A stretch of DNA of 40,022 bases from an uncultured Clostridia bacterium (GCA_946187325.1 CAMHQC010000018.1:1-40022); one strand, 5' to 3'; numbered from the stretch's first letter, positions 8,994 through 16,881 are shown. The notes: generated from the letters alone by a model not told the origin. Translations and numbers: made by a program.

Positions 8994-10259
8994 ATGACAG
9001 TTACGCTATTAATAGTTCTTATTATCATTGCCGTAGTATGCGCCGCGTTATCTTTAGCGGCGGTAATTTTAGCGGTAAAAAATAAATCTGCGGATAATAC
9101 TTCACAGATAATCGAGAAAATTAACGAAAACGAGCAACAGCAATTAAGCCTGCTCCGCCGGGAGTTAACCGCTTCCACACAGCAGTCGGTAAAGAGTATG
9201 GGCGATATTCTTTCCGAAAACCAAAATCAGTTTTCACGCGCTCAACAGGAAAAAATGGAAAATCTCGAATCGAGGTTTAAGACATTTTCGCTCGAGAACG
9301 AGCAGAAGCTCGATTTAATCAGAAAATCAGTCGAGACCAAGCTTACATACATTCAGGAAGATAACAACAAACAGCTCGAGGAAATGCGTAAGACTGTTGA
9401 CGAAAAGCTCCAGAACACTCTCGAGGAAAAGATGAACAAGAGCTTCGAGCTCGTTAATCAGCGTTTAGAGCAGGTTTACAAGGGGCTCGGCGAAATGCAG
9501 ACGCTCGCGGTCGGAGTCGGCGATTTAAAGAAGGTTCTCACCAATGTTAAGACGAGAGGTATTGTCGGCGAGATACAGCTCGGCGCTATTCTTTCGGAAA
9601 TACTCGCTCCCGAGCAGTACGACGAAAACGTCGCTACCAAAAAGGGCTCTAAAAACGTAGTAGAATTCGCGGTTAAACTGCCCGCCGAGGATGACGGCTT
9701 TATATATCTTCCTATTGACTCAAAATTCCCCGGCGACACTTACGCCGCTCTGCGTGACGCTATTGACGACGGCGACAGGACTAAGATCGAGCTCGCCGTA
9801 AAGGCGCTGACAACCACGATTAAAAACGAAGCTAAGGACATCAGGGATAAATACATCGACCCGCCGAACACCACCGAGTTCGCGATAATGTTCCTGCCGT
9901 TCGAGGGGCTTTACAGCGAGGTTGTAAACCGAGGCCTTGTGGAGGTTCTGCAACGTCAGTACAAGGTCAACGTCGCGGGTCCGAGTACGATGGCGGCGCT
10001 GTTAAATTCGCTTCAGATGGGCTTTAAGACCTTGGCGGTTCAGCAACGCTCCGCGGAGGTTTGGAAGATACTCGGCGAGGTTAAAACCGAGTTCGATAAG
10101 TTCAACGACGTGCTCGTAGCTACCCAGCAGCGTATTAATCAGGCTAACTCAGAGCTGGACAAGCTCGTCGGCGTTCGCACACGCCAAATTCAGCGCAAGC
10201 TCAAAAATGTGCAGAGTATAGAGATATCGGATAATTCCGAAAAAGAATTATTGGAATAA
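8994..10259 (+). CDS. rmuC: DNA recombination protein RmuC
   Basis: RmuC proteins limit inversions at short inverted repeats and carry a restriction-endonuclease-like fold (family knowledge). Residues 1-27 form one membrane helix. Residues about 35-165 are a long charged coiled coil rich in Glu, Gln and Lys. The conserved RmuC domain follows, with TRGIVGEIQLGAILSEILAP near 190, FAVKLPAEDDGFIYLPIDSKFP near 225-245 and PFEGLYSEVVNRG near 300. At 421 residues it is within the family range. AAGAAAGGAATGG precedes the ATG. It appears to be a single-gene unit. Confidence 0.95.
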   Translation: MTVTLLIVLIIIAVVCAALSLAAVILAVKNKSADNTSQIIEKINENEQQQLSLLRRELTASTQQSVKSMGDILSENQNQFSRAQQEKMENLESRFKTFSLENEQKLDLIRKSVETKLTYIQEDNNKQLEEMRKTVDEKLQNTLEEKMNKSFELVNQRLEQVYKGLGEMQTLAVGVGDLKKVLTNVKTRGIVGEIQLGAILSEILAPEQYDENVATKKGSKNVVEFAVKLPAEDDGFIYLPIDSKFPGDTYAALRDAIDDGDRTKIELAVKALTTTIKNEAKDIRDKYIDPPNTTEFAIMFLPFEGLYSEVVNRGLVEVLQRQYKVNVAGPSTMAALLNSLQMGFKTLAVQQRSAEVWKILGEVKTEFDKFNDVLVATQQRINQANSELDKLVGVRTRQIQRKLKNVQSIEISDNSEKELLE

Positions 10260-10289
10260 GTAAAAAGAGAACTGTTGAAAAACAGAAAA

Positions 10290-10469
10290 TGTCATCCTGA
10301 GCAAAAACGCCGTAGGCGTTGAAGCCGTGAGGTGTTGTCCAAAACTCGTTTTGGTTAACAACACCCATACCTTGTGTTAAGGATCTTAAAACGTCTGATA
10401 TTTAAGATTCTTCGTCGCTATGCTCCTCAGAATGACAACATAGGGGCTGTCACATAGTGTGGCAACCCC
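10290..10469. repeat. Non-coding inverted-repeat element of serial hairpins
   Basis: TGTCATCCTGAGC at 10290 and GCTCCTCAGAATGACA at 10422-10437 are imperfect inverted ends. Between them lie AACGCC-GTA-GGCGTT, a longer hairpin GGTGTTGTCCAAAAC...GTTTTGGTTAACAACACC, and GATCTTAAA...TTTAAGATTC. Directly after comes GGGGCTGTCACA...TGTGGCAACCCC (10443-10469), pairing with two G-U wobbles, which may be a separate unit or a terminator. Similar GTCATTCTGAG-type interspersed sequences occur in many bacterial genomes (recollection, not searched). The whole stretch separates rmuC from a convergent gene. Confidence 0.65.
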
Positions 10470-10474
10470 AATCA

Positions 10475-10972
10475 TTATGTATTAAGTTCTTTTGACTCAA
10501 AAGCCTTTTCGCTCACCTCGACGTTATCGCCGTAAACGACCTCTTTAAGATTATCACATCCGCCGAAAGCCCACGAATAAATCTTTTTGAGCGACTTTCC
10601 GCAGACGACTTTCCTAAGATTTTTACAATCCTTAAACGCGAACGGCGGAATTGTAATCAGCTTATCGGGGAGAGTTATTTCCTCGATACCGCTTCTGACG
10701 AAGGTATATCCCCACAAACACTCGAGGTTTTCGGGCAGTTTAATCGAGCGCAGATTATCGCACCCGTCGAATAAAAACTCGCCCATATCCGTCACGGTGT
10801 CGGGAATAACGAGCGAAATAATCTCCTTGTGACCGCTAAAGAGCTTATCTCCGATTATGGTAATTTTACCGCTTCCGTAGCTTTCGGGTATAATTACGTT
10901 TTCCTCATCACCGTTATATCCGCAGACGCAGTATGTGCCGTCGCCCGCGGGCTTATACATAAATTCCTGCAT
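10475..10972 (-). CDS. Small BspA-type leucine-rich repeat (LRR_5) protein
   Basis: A 165-residue protein made almost entirely of LRR_5 repeats, seen as LFSGHKEIISLVIPDTVTDM, FLFDGCDNLRSIKLPENLE, AFKDCKNLRKVVCGKSLKKI and AFGGCDNLKEVVYGDNVE. Each has the pattern aF.dC.nL..v.lp. There is no signal peptide or membrane helix, so it is probably cytoplasmic, unlike the large secreted BspA adhesins. It may mediate protein-protein contacts. It lies downstream of the small peptide gene, separated by a terminator, and may have its own promoter. Function unknown. Confidence 0.85.
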   Translation of the reverse strand: MQEFMYKPAGDGTYCVCGYNGDEENVIIPESYGSGKITIIGDKLFSGHKEIISLVIPDTVTDMGEFLFDGCDNLRSIKLPENLECLWGYTFVRSGIEEITLPDKLITIPPFAFKDCKNLRKVVCGKSLKKIYSWAFGGCDNLKEVVYGDNVEVSEKAFESKELNT

Positions 10973-10993
10973 AAAATCATCCTTGTATAGAAA

Positions 10994-11017
10994 AGCGCCC
11001 TACGTCTGTAAGGCGCT
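10994..11017 (-). terminator. Terminator of the small peptide gene
   Basis: AGCGCC and GGCGCT form a hairpin (with inner TAC/GTA pairing) starting 6 nt past the peptide stop and followed on the minus strand by TTTTC. It separates the peptide gene from the LRR_5 gene. Confidence 0.7.
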
Positions 11018-11023
11018 AAATTT

Positions 11024-11194
11024 TTAATCGAACCAATTTGCGGGATTAAAAGCGAAGCTCATAAAATCTTTGTAACGGTTTTCACGTTCTAACCGTTTTG
11101 TAGTAGAAATATCAGCACCCGCAGAATCTAAAAGAACATCAACTTTCTCGAGGTCTTCAATAAGAATTGACGGAGTTTTGTATTCAGATTTCAT
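11024..11194 (-). CDS. Small peptide with YKTP...LEKxDVL leader-like motif (copy 1)
   Basis: A 56-residue, cysteine-free peptide beginning MKSEYKTPSILIEDLEKVDV. Its first 25 residues match a second peptide at 19237-19425 (HEYKTPILDIEELEKQDVLT), while the C-terminal halves differ. The Y..P.L arrangement resembles leader peptides recognised by RiPP precursor-binding domains, but no modification enzyme is nearby, so a RiPP role is only a possibility. The start at 11194 is chosen because AAGGGGG lies 8 nt upstream; an earlier ATG at 11215 sits before that site. It has its own strong promoter and terminator, which argues that it is a real monocistronic gene. Confidence 0.75.
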   Translation of the reverse strand: MKSEYKTPSILIEDLEKVDVLLDSAGADISTTKRLERENRYKDFMSFAFNPANWFD

Positions 11195-11246
11195 AATTGA
11201 AGCCCCCTTAAGCATTTTTTATTGCAATTAACAGCAATACAGCTTC

Positions 11247-11274
11247 ATTATACCATTGTACAATAAAAAGTCAA
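11247..11274 (-). promoter_or_regulatory. Promoter of the small peptide gene
   Basis: On the minus strand TTGACT (11269-11274), a 16-nt spacer and TATAAT (11247-11252). It would give a leader of about 45 nt to the MKSEYKTP start. The near-consensus form suggests strong expression. Confidence 0.7.
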
Positions 11275-11296
11275 TAGTTTTTATACATTTTAACAA

Positions 11297-11866
11297 TTAT
11301 TTCATTAAATCTTTTCCCGCGTTCCAAGCCTTACCGACTTTCTCGCCCGAAACATAGTAACCGCTCTTAAACTGGTCGAAAATCAGCGCGTCAAGCTTTT
11401 CGGGGTCAACCTTACCCTTTTCGTCGAGGACATTTTCCTCAGCCTGAGTGTTTACGATTTTGCCGACGATAGCGTGCATATTTTCGGTCTTGACTTCTTC
11501 GGCGAGCTCACACTCCATTACGAACGGAAATTCGTCGATAATCGGAGCGTTAACGTTCTTGCTCTTTTCGGCGTGGTATCCTGTTCTCTCGAATTTATCG
11601 CTCATCTTATTACCCGTAGCGATTCCTACGAAATCGGCTACATCCATATGAGCCTTGTCGGCGATACTTACGGTAAACGCCTTGGATTTCAGGATATTCT
11701 GAGTAGTCTTATGACCTTCACCGATAAAGAGAGCTATCTTGTCCATAGCGCAAATCATTCCCCAAGCAGCGTTCATAACGCCGACCTTTCCGTTTTCGTC
11801 GTAAGCCGCTACCATAAGCACAGGCATAGGATATACGCCGGGTACAACTCCTAAATCTTTTTTCAT
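11297..11866 (-). CDS. Flavin reductase-like FMN-binding split-barrel protein
   Basis: A 189-residue protein of the flavin reductase-like family. The N-terminal PGVYPMPVLMVAAYDENGKV and NAAWGMICA match the first strands and the FMN-contact region, followed by GEGHKTTQNILKSKAFTVSI. Such proteins bind FMN and may act as oxidoreductases or flavin carriers; the partner is unknown. AAGAAAGAGG precedes the ATG. It stands alone between the peptide gene and an ACT-domain gene on the same strand. Confidence 0.88.
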   Translation of the reverse strand: MKKDLGVVPGVYPMPVLMVAAYDENGKVGVMNAAWGMICAMDKIALFIGEGHKTTQNILKSKAFTVSIADKAHMDVADFVGIATGNKMSDKFERTGYHAEKSKNVNAPIIDEFPFVMECELAEEVKTENMHAIVGKIVNTQAEENVLDEKGKVDPEKLDALIFDQFKSGYYVSGEKVGKAWNAGKDLMK

Positions 11867-11898
11867 AACTTTACCTCTTTCTTAAATTATTTTATCCT

Positions 11899-12264
11899 TT
11901 AAACAACCTTATATCCGTCGTTTAAAAGAGCTTTTTCCGCTTTAGTAAAATTCTCCGCTTTTACGAGAATATAGTCCGTATTATAGGTAGATACCGCGAA
12001 AATACCGATTTCATTCTCGGCGAGTACGGTAGATATTTTCGACAGTATACCGATTAAGGAAAAATCCAGCACTCCCTCAATCTTAAAGGCTTTCCAGCCG
12101 TCTTCCCTCTCGATAGTATCGGCGGGCGTATTTTCGGTTAAGCACACGAGCGACACTTCCTCGTCGGTTTTAGCTATAAAGAAAAACTCACGGTTTAAGT
12201 CCAAGCCTTCCACGGATTTAACCTTACATACTGTTAAATCGTAATCTAGTTTTTTTAGTTCCAT
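11899..12264 (-). CDS. ACT-domain protein
   Basis: A 121-residue protein. An N-terminal strand-rich part (to about 60) is followed by GVLDFSLIGILSKISTVLAE and IGIFAVSTYNTDYILVK, which read as an ACT domain; these usually bind amino acids to regulate enzymes. The start at 12264 (MELKKLDYD) is preferred because GGAG lies 6 nt upstream; the reading frame stays open upstream to 12342 without a good site. It resembles stand-alone CASTOR-like ACT proteins. Its ligand cannot be assigned. Confidence 0.8.
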   Translation of the reverse strand: MELKKLDYDLTVCKVKSVEGLDLNREFFFIAKTDEEVSLVCLTENTPADTIEREDGWKAFKIEGVLDFSLIGILSKISTVLAENEIGIFAVSTYNTDYILVKAENFTKAEKALLNDGYKVV

Positions 12265-12393
12265 TTTATTCTCCGATATTCTTATTCTCATATATAATAA
12301 CAGAATTTTTAAGATGTGTCCAGATAAAAGCATATGAATCAAACTGTCTTTTTAAAAATATTAAAACTGTCTATTAAAAAAAGACAGTAATTA

Positions 12394-12434
12394 TTGTATC
12401 ATACTTCCATTATTTACGAAAGGAAGTGATACAA
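12394..12434 (+). promoter_or_regulatory. Hairpin sequestering the RBS and start of the ECF gene
   Basis: TTGTATCA (12394-12401) and CTTCC (12404-12408) pair with GGAAG (12422-12426) and TGATACAA (12427-12434), giving 13 bp with a 2-nt bulge and a 13-nt loop. The right arm contains the Shine-Dalgarno and the A of the ATG start. Just upstream, CTGTC is repeated (12344 and 12366) with a single complementary GACAG (12383), which could form alternative pairings. It may be translational control, an RNA thermometer or a DNA operator; the sequence alone does not decide. Confidence 0.65.
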
Positions 12435-12970
12435 TGAACATAAGCAATTCAAAACCGAGAAAAACCGAAGGATTGAAAACGCTGGTGATTACGGGCGTAT
12501 TGACAGCGCTTACGCTCGTATTTACCGCGTTCGTCAACATAAGATTGCCTATAGCCGCTAACGGCGGACTGGTTCATCTCGGAAATGTTCCGCTGTTTAT
12601 AGCATCGATTTTATTCGGCAAAAAAGCCGGAGCTGTATCGGGCGGAATAGGTATGGCGCTTTTCGACATTTTGTCGGGCTGGGCTTTATGGGCGCCGTTT
12701 ACGCTTGTAACGGTTTCGGCGATGGGATACGCAGCGGGATCAATCGCCCGCAAAAAGGATAAATTTCGGTATTATATTTTAGCTGTTGTTTCAGCGTTAG
12801 TTATTAAGATAGCGGGTTATTATATAGCCGAAGCGGTTATTTATCAAAATATATTTGTGCCGATAGCGTCGATTCCGGGAAATATAATTCAGGTAGCGGC
12901 GGCGGGAATAATCGTCCTCGCGATTATAGTTCCTCTGAAAAAAGCGTCAGTGAATATTTTTAACGTATGA
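12434..12970 (+). CDS. ECF transporter substrate-binding (S) component
   Basis: Membrane protein of 178 residues with about six helices. The stretch FVNIRLPIAANGGLVHLGNV followed by PLFIASILFGKKAGAVSGGIG and DILSGW is typical of ECF S components (vitamin-type, ECF-ribofla_trS-like), which bind a vitamin or precursor and dock to a shared EcfAAT energising module. No energising genes are present, so it is a group II S component. Substrate is uncertain; HMP, pantothenate or a thiol-related compound are possible. The start lies within the hairpin described above. It precedes the glutamate-cysteine-ligase operon, but a separate promoter lies between them. Confidence 0.88.
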   Translation: MNISNSKPRKTEGLKTLVITGVLTALTLVFTAFVNIRLPIAANGGLVHLGNVPLFIASILFGKKAGAVSGGIGMALFDILSGWALWAPFTLVTVSAMGYAAGSIARKKDKFRYYILAVVSALVIKIAGYYIAEAVIYQNIFVPIASIPGNIIQVAAAGIIVLAIIVPLKKASVNIFNV

Positions 12971-12980
12971 ATGATTTTAC

Positions 12981-13009
12981 TTGAAATCACATATATTTTA
13001 TGGTATTAT
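12981..13009 (+). promoter_or_regulatory. Promoter of the glutamate-cysteine ligase operon
   Basis: TTGAAA (12981-12986), a 17-nt spacer and TATTAT (13004-13009), about 80 nt before the operon's first start codon. The long leader shows no hairpin that I can identify. Confidence 0.6.
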
Positions 13010-13091
13010 AAGTCGAAACAGGGTAAGAGTTTTTATTTTTTTACATTTAAAACCTACTAAACATATAGACTTATTAGGATTAGGGGATTTT

Positions 13092-14336
13092 ATGGTACTA
13101 AATTTCAGAGATAACAGGATAAAAAACGCGGTTAAAGGTAACGAAATCGGTATGGAAAAAGAGTGTCTGCGTATTGACAGCCGCGGACGGCTCGCGCATA
13201 CTCCTCACCCGTTTCCCGAAAACGACAAAAATATCGGACGTGATTTTTGCGAAAATCAGATTGAGTTTATAAGCGACGTTTTTACTGACAGCGTAGAACT
13301 TATAGACCATCTGAACAGGCTTCACGACAGAGCTTACGATAAAATTCAGAAAAACGGGGAGCTTTTATGGAGCTTCTCGAACCCTCCCTTTGTATCGGGA
13401 GAAAACGATATTCCTATCGCAAAGTTTTCGAAAGACAACAAAGCAAAGGAAAATTACCGAAATTACCTCGCCGAAAAATACGGAAAGATGAAAATGTTGT
13501 TTTCAGGTATTCACTACAATTTTTCATTATCGCCGAGAATTCTTAATATTTCCGGAATAGATAAAGACTCGTTTTATCTGGATTTAGCGCAAAAGCTTTT
13601 AAGTTACAGCTGGCTCATCGTCTATCTTACCGCGGCAAGCCCGCTTTTAGACGATTCCTACATCAAGAATACGGCGCTTGACGAAAATGACAAATACCGT
13701 TACGCGTCGGTAAGATGCGGCGAGGCAGGTTACTGGAATGATTTTATTCCGACGCTAAATTATAATTCAATAAAGGAATATTCTAACAGTATTCAACGCT
13801 ATGTGACGGCGGGTTTGCTTAAAACCTCGAGCGAGCTTTACTATCCGGTAAGAATTAAACCCCGCGGAGAAAACTCGCTTAAAAATCTCCTGAACGGCGC
13901 GAATCATATCGAGCTCAGGATTCTTGACGTTAATCCGTTTTCACGAACAGGAATAGCTAAAGATGATATCGACTTTATACATATACTTATACTTTGGCTA
14001 TGTTCATTTAAGAGCGAAAGTCTTAGCGAAAGACAGCAAATCGACGCCGTGAAAAACATAAAAACCGCCGCGTTATACGACGACAGCTCAAATACAATAA
14101 TGATAAATAATAAAACTCTAAGCACCAAAGCCGCCGCGAAGTCGGTTTTAAACTCGGTAAGTTATTTTTCTAAACAGTTTTTTCCCGAGTTTTACAGCTC
14201 GGTTGAGTTTCAGTTTAGTAAACTTAACGGAAACAGATACGCAAAGCTTATACGCGAGCAATTCGGCGGTGATTTTTCGGGGCTCGGGCTTAAACTCGCG
14301 GAAAAATATATGAAAGGAGAAAAGGTCAGTGTGTGA
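13092..14336 (+). CDS. Glutamate-cysteine ligase family protein (GshA type)
   Basis: ATP-dependent ligase joining the gamma-carboxyl of glutamate to cysteine or another amine. Residues 16-30 (VKGNEIGMEKECLRI) match the GshA opening motif G.E.E.LR, and CENQIEFIS, MLFSGIHYNFSLSP and GANHIELRILDVNPFSRTGI further match that family. At 414 residues it lacks the ATP-grasp half seen in GshAB fusions, so it would stop at the gamma-glutamyl product. The start at 13092 is preferred for its AGGGGA site; the frame extends upstream to 12981 without support and across the promoter. First gene of a three-gene operon; its stop overlaps the GTG start of the next gene. True amine substrate unknown. Confidence 0.85.
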   Translation: MVLNFRDNRIKNAVKGNEIGMEKECLRIDSRGRLAHTPHPFPENDKNIGRDFCENQIEFISDVFTDSVELIDHLNRLHDRAYDKIQKNGELLWSFSNPPFVSGENDIPIAKFSKDNKAKENYRNYLAEKYGKMKMLFSGIHYNFSLSPRILNISGIDKDSFYLDLAQKLLSYSWLIVYLTAASPLLDDSYIKNTALDENDKYRYASVRCGEAGYWNDFIPTLNYNSIKEYSNSIQRYVTAGLLKTSSELYYPVRIKPRGENSLKNLLNGANHIELRILDVNPFSRTGIAKDDIDFIHILILWLCSFKSESLSERQQIDAVKNIKTAALYDDSSNTIMINNKTLSTKAAAKSVLNSVSYFSKQFFPEFYSSVEFQFSKLNGNRYAKLIREQFGGDFSGLGLKLAEKYMKGEKVSV

Positions 14337-15105
14337 AATATTCGGCTTTTCGGCGGACAGGACATATCCGATAAACGAGTATCTTAAAACATTTTACAGC
14401 CACAGCGACAAACACCCTCACGGCTGGGGGCTCGCGTGCGTATCAAAACGCTCGGCGCTTATCGAAAAGGAAAGCCTGCGCGCCCAAAACAGCCATTATC
14501 TCAGAGAAAGATTATCCGGGCCGATCGAGGAGAAAATCGCGCTCGCTCATATTCGTTACGCGACAATCGGAAACGTCGAACGTAAAAACTGCCACCCCTT
14601 TTCCGATAAGGATAACTCAGGCAGAGTTTGGACGCTGATTCATAACGGAACGATTTTTGACTATCCGCCTTTAGAGGGCTACGTTAAAAAGCAAAAGGGC
14701 GATACCGACAGCGAAAGAATATTTCTTTATATTCTCGATAAAATCAACCTTGCTCAGCAGAATAAAAAGTCCGCGCTGAACTTTGAGGAAAGATTCAGGT
14801 TACTGGACTGCATAGTTAAAAACTTATCGAAAGGCAATAAGCTCAACCTGATTTTAACGGATGGCAGTTATGTTTATGTGCATACTAACTGTAAGAATAC
14901 CCTTTACTATCTCCAAAAAGACGGTAAAACAATTTTTTCGACGCAGCCGTTAGATGATAAAACGTCCTGGGAAAAAGTTCCGTTCACACAGCTTTTAGCG
15001 TACAAAAACGGCAAGCTTCAGGCACAGGGTACAGTACACGACAACGAATATGTTGAGAACGAGGAACAGATAAAAATGCTTTATCAGATTTTCTCGAACC
15101 TTTAG
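14329..15105 (+). CDS. Class II glutamine amidotransferase (Ntn hydrolase, EgtC-like)
   Basis: The protein begins Met-Cys-Glu (MCEIFGFSA), so removal of Met would expose Cys as the N-terminal nucleophile. HGWGLACVS, ALAHIRYATIGN, NCHPFSD and WTLIHNGTIFDYP are the conserved GATase class II motifs, and TDSERIFLYIL follows. At 258 residues it is a stand-alone domain with no synthase partner. In ergothioneine synthesis the relative EgtC hydrolyses a gamma-glutamyl amide made after EgtA ligation (known), so here it may remove or transfer gamma-glutamyl groups made by the flanking ligases (inference). The start is a GTG 8 nt inside the previous gene, with AAAGGAGAAAAGG upstream. Confidence 0.88.
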   Translation: MCEIFGFSADRTYPINEYLKTFYSHSDKHPHGWGLACVSKRSALIEKESLRAQNSHYLRERLSGPIEEKIALAHIRYATIGNVERKNCHPFSDKDNSGRVWTLIHNGTIFDYPPLEGYVKKQKGDTDSERIFLYILDKINLAQQNKKSALNFEERFRLLDCIVKNLSKGNKLNLILTDGSYVYVHTNCKNTLYYLQKDGKTIFSTQPLDDKTSWEKVPFTQLLAYKNGKLQAQGTVHDNEYVENEEQIKMLYQIFSNL

Positions 15106-15117
15106 CAGAGGAACTAT

Positions 15118-16512
15118 ATGGACAACAAAATTATTCTCGAAAAACTATATGAGCGGTATATCGCTCCAACCAGACGCAAGCCCAAGGACTATATCGGCGT
15201 AGAAATTGAAATGCCGATTATTAACCTTAATAAAAAAGCCGTAGACTTTAAAATAGTCCACTCTCTCACCCGAGCGTTTATGAAGCGGTTTTTCTTCGAG
15301 CCCTCGGGGTATGACGATTACGGTAACATTTACGCCGCCGAAAATACAATAAACGGCGATATTTTATCCTACGACTGCTCGTACAATAACCTTGAATTAT
15401 CTTTCGGACGGGAACGTAATATAAGCGAAATTCATAAACGCTTCGGTATATATTACAACTTTATTCAAGAGTTTTTTAAGCCGTACAACTACACCCTGAC
15501 AGGTATGGGAATTAATCCTTACCGAAAGTATAACCGTAATATCCCTATCGAAAACGGCAGATACAGGATGCTGTTTCATCATCTCGGAACTTATAAAAAT
15601 TACAAACTTCCGATGTATTTTCACAAATACTCTGATTTCGGCACTTTTTCAAGCGCGTCTCAGGTTCAGCTCGACGTAGAGTACAATAAGCTGCCGTTAA
15701 CAATTAACACGTTCTCAAAGCTGGAGCCTATAAAAGCTCTGCTGTTCAACAACTCTGTACTTATCGGCGAAAACGACGAGCTTCATTGTTGCAGAGATAT
15801 GTTCTGGGAAAACAGCACTCACGGTATAAACCCTCACAATATCGGGATGTATGAGTGCGAAATCGGAAGTATAGACGACCTTTTAAGTTACATCGCGTCT
15901 ACGAGCATTTACTGCGTTGAGCGCGGAGATAAATACATAAATTTTACACCGATAAATATTGTAGAATACTTAAACAGCGATAAGCTCGAGGGCGAATATT
16001 TTTCTGACGGCGGATACAAAAAGATAGAGTTTACGCCGAGTATTGACGATATAAAATATTTAAGGACGTTTAAGTTCGAGGATTTAACATTCCGCGGCAC
16101 AATTGAGTTCAGAAGCGTATGCGCTCAGCCTGTATCGGACAGCTTCAGCGTAGCGGCGTTCCATACGGGACTTATGAAACGTACCGAAGAACTCGCCGAA
16201 ATCTTAGAAAAAGACAAAGTTCTTTACCATAACGGCTACACTTCGGGAGAGCTGAGAAAGCTTTTGGTAAGAAGCGGGCTTCCGTCGTTTATAAACGAGA
16301 ACGAGCTTTACGGCTTAGCGGAAAGAATAGTTAACCTGAGCCGTGACGGTTTAAGGCAGAGAGGCTTCGGCGAGGAAAAGTTCCTCGCTCCCCTGTACGA
16401 AAGAATTAAAAATCGTACCAATCCCGCAAAAACGCTTTTTGAGCGGCTGAACAGCGGAGAAGATTTAGAGGAAATTATAAAAGATTACGCGAAAATTAAC
16501 AGGGTCGGCTGA
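15118..16512 (+). CDS. Second glutamate-cysteine ligase-like protein (GCS2 type)
   Basis: A 464-residue carboxylate-amine ligase of a different family from the first ligase. KDYIGVEIEMPIINL near residues 22-36 is the N-terminal G.E.E motif, NLELSFGRERNISEI lies near 90, and FRGTIEFRSVCAQPVSDSF near 325 resembles the C-terminal RLEFR motif of GCS2/EgtA-like enzymes. The C-terminal region (380-464) is helical and charged. It follows the amidotransferase gene after 12 nt with AGAGGA upstream, so it is certainly co-transcribed. Substrate unknown; a gamma-glutamyl or similar amide ligase is the best guess. The stop codon lies within a terminator-like stem. Confidence 0.8.
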   Translation: MDNKIILEKLYERYIAPTRRKPKDYIGVEIEMPIINLNKKAVDFKIVHSLTRAFMKRFFFEPSGYDDYGNIYAAENTINGDILSYDCSYNNLELSFGRERNISEIHKRFGIYYNFIQEFFKPYNYTLTGMGINPYRKYNRNIPIENGRYRMLFHHLGTYKNYKLPMYFHKYSDFGTFSSASQVQLDVEYNKLPLTINTFSKLEPIKALLFNNSVLIGENDELHCCRDMFWENSTHGINPHNIGMYECEIGSIDDLLSYIASTSIYCVERGDKYINFTPINIVEYLNSDKLEGEYFSDGGYKKIEFTPSIDDIKYLRTFKFEDLTFRGTIEFRSVCAQPVSDSFSVAAFHTGLMKRTEELAEILEKDKVLYHNGYTSGELRKLLVRSGLPSFINENELYGLAERIVNLSRDGLRQRGFGEEKFLAPLYERIKNRTNPAKTLFERLNSGEDLEEIIKDYAKINRVG

Positions 16513-16529
16513 AATAAGCTGACCCTGTT
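16498..16529 (+). terminator. Terminator-like hairpin at the end of the ligase operon
   Basis: A 13-bp stem (AACAGGGTCGGCT with AGCTGACCCTGTT, one G-U pair) and a 6-nt loop, which includes the stop codon of the preceding gene. The T-tail is weak, so efficiency is uncertain. Confidence 0.6.
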
Positions 16530-16540
16530 CTAAGTTATTT

Positions 16541-16575
16541 AAAAAGAAAAACCCACATCAGTGATGTGAGTTTTT
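16541..16575. terminator. Terminator of the tRNA operon (probably bidirectional)
   Basis: AAACCCACATC and GATGTGAGTTT form a stem. On the minus strand it is followed by TTTTTCTTTTT directly after the CCA of tRNA-Cys, as expected for the end of the tRNA transcript. A T-run on the plus strand may also back up termination of the ligase operon. Confidence 0.8.
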
Positions 16576-16650
16576 TGGAGGCGACACCCAGATTTGAACT
16601 GGGGAATCAGGGTTTTGCAGACCCGTGCCTTACCACTTGGCTATGTCGCC
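16576..16650 (-). tRNA. tRNA-Cys (GCA)
   Basis: Cloverleaf with acceptor GGCGACA/TGTCGCC, anticodon GCA in GGTCTGCAAAACC, T-loop TTCAAAT and an encoded CCA end. It is the last of five tRNA genes in one minus-strand transcript. Confidence 0.96.
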
Positions 16651-16716
16651 GTTACTAAATTATATGAAAAATCACTCAAAATATGAACCCTTTGTAGCTC
16701 AATCTCGAGTGATTAA

Positions 16717-16792
16717 TGGAGCGGATGACGAGGCTCGAACTCGCTACCTCCACCTTGGCAAGGTGGCGCTCTACCAGATGAGCTACATCCGC
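16717..16792 (-). tRNA. tRNA-Gly (GCC)
   Basis: Acceptor GCGGATG/CATCCGC, D-arm AGCTCATCTGGTAGAGC, anticodon GCC in CACCTTGCCAAGGTG, T-loop TTCGAGC and an encoded CCA end. Confidence 0.97.
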
Positions 16793-16799
16793 ATATTTT

Positions 16800-16875
16800 T
16801 GGTGCCTCCGGACGGAATCGAACCATCGACACGGGGATTTTCAGTCCCCTGCTCTACCGACTGAGCTACAGAGGC
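16800..16875 (-). tRNA. tRNA-Phe (GAA)
   Basis: Acceptor GCCTCTG/CGGAGGC (one G-U), D-arm AGCTCAGTCGGTAGAGC, anticodon GAA in GGGGACTGAAAATCCCC, T-loop TTCGATT, discriminator A and an encoded CCA end. Confidence 0.97.
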
Positions 16876-16881
16876 ACATTA

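Noticed and set aside
12981..13091. N-terminal extension of the first glutamate-cysteine ligase
   Set aside because: The frame is open but crosses a good promoter, lacks an RBS and encodes residues unlike the family; the ATG at 13092 fits better.
16625..16864. Open frame across the tRNA cluster
   Set aside because: It spans tRNA-Cys, tRNA-Gly and tRNA-Phe on the opposite strand and has no coding features.
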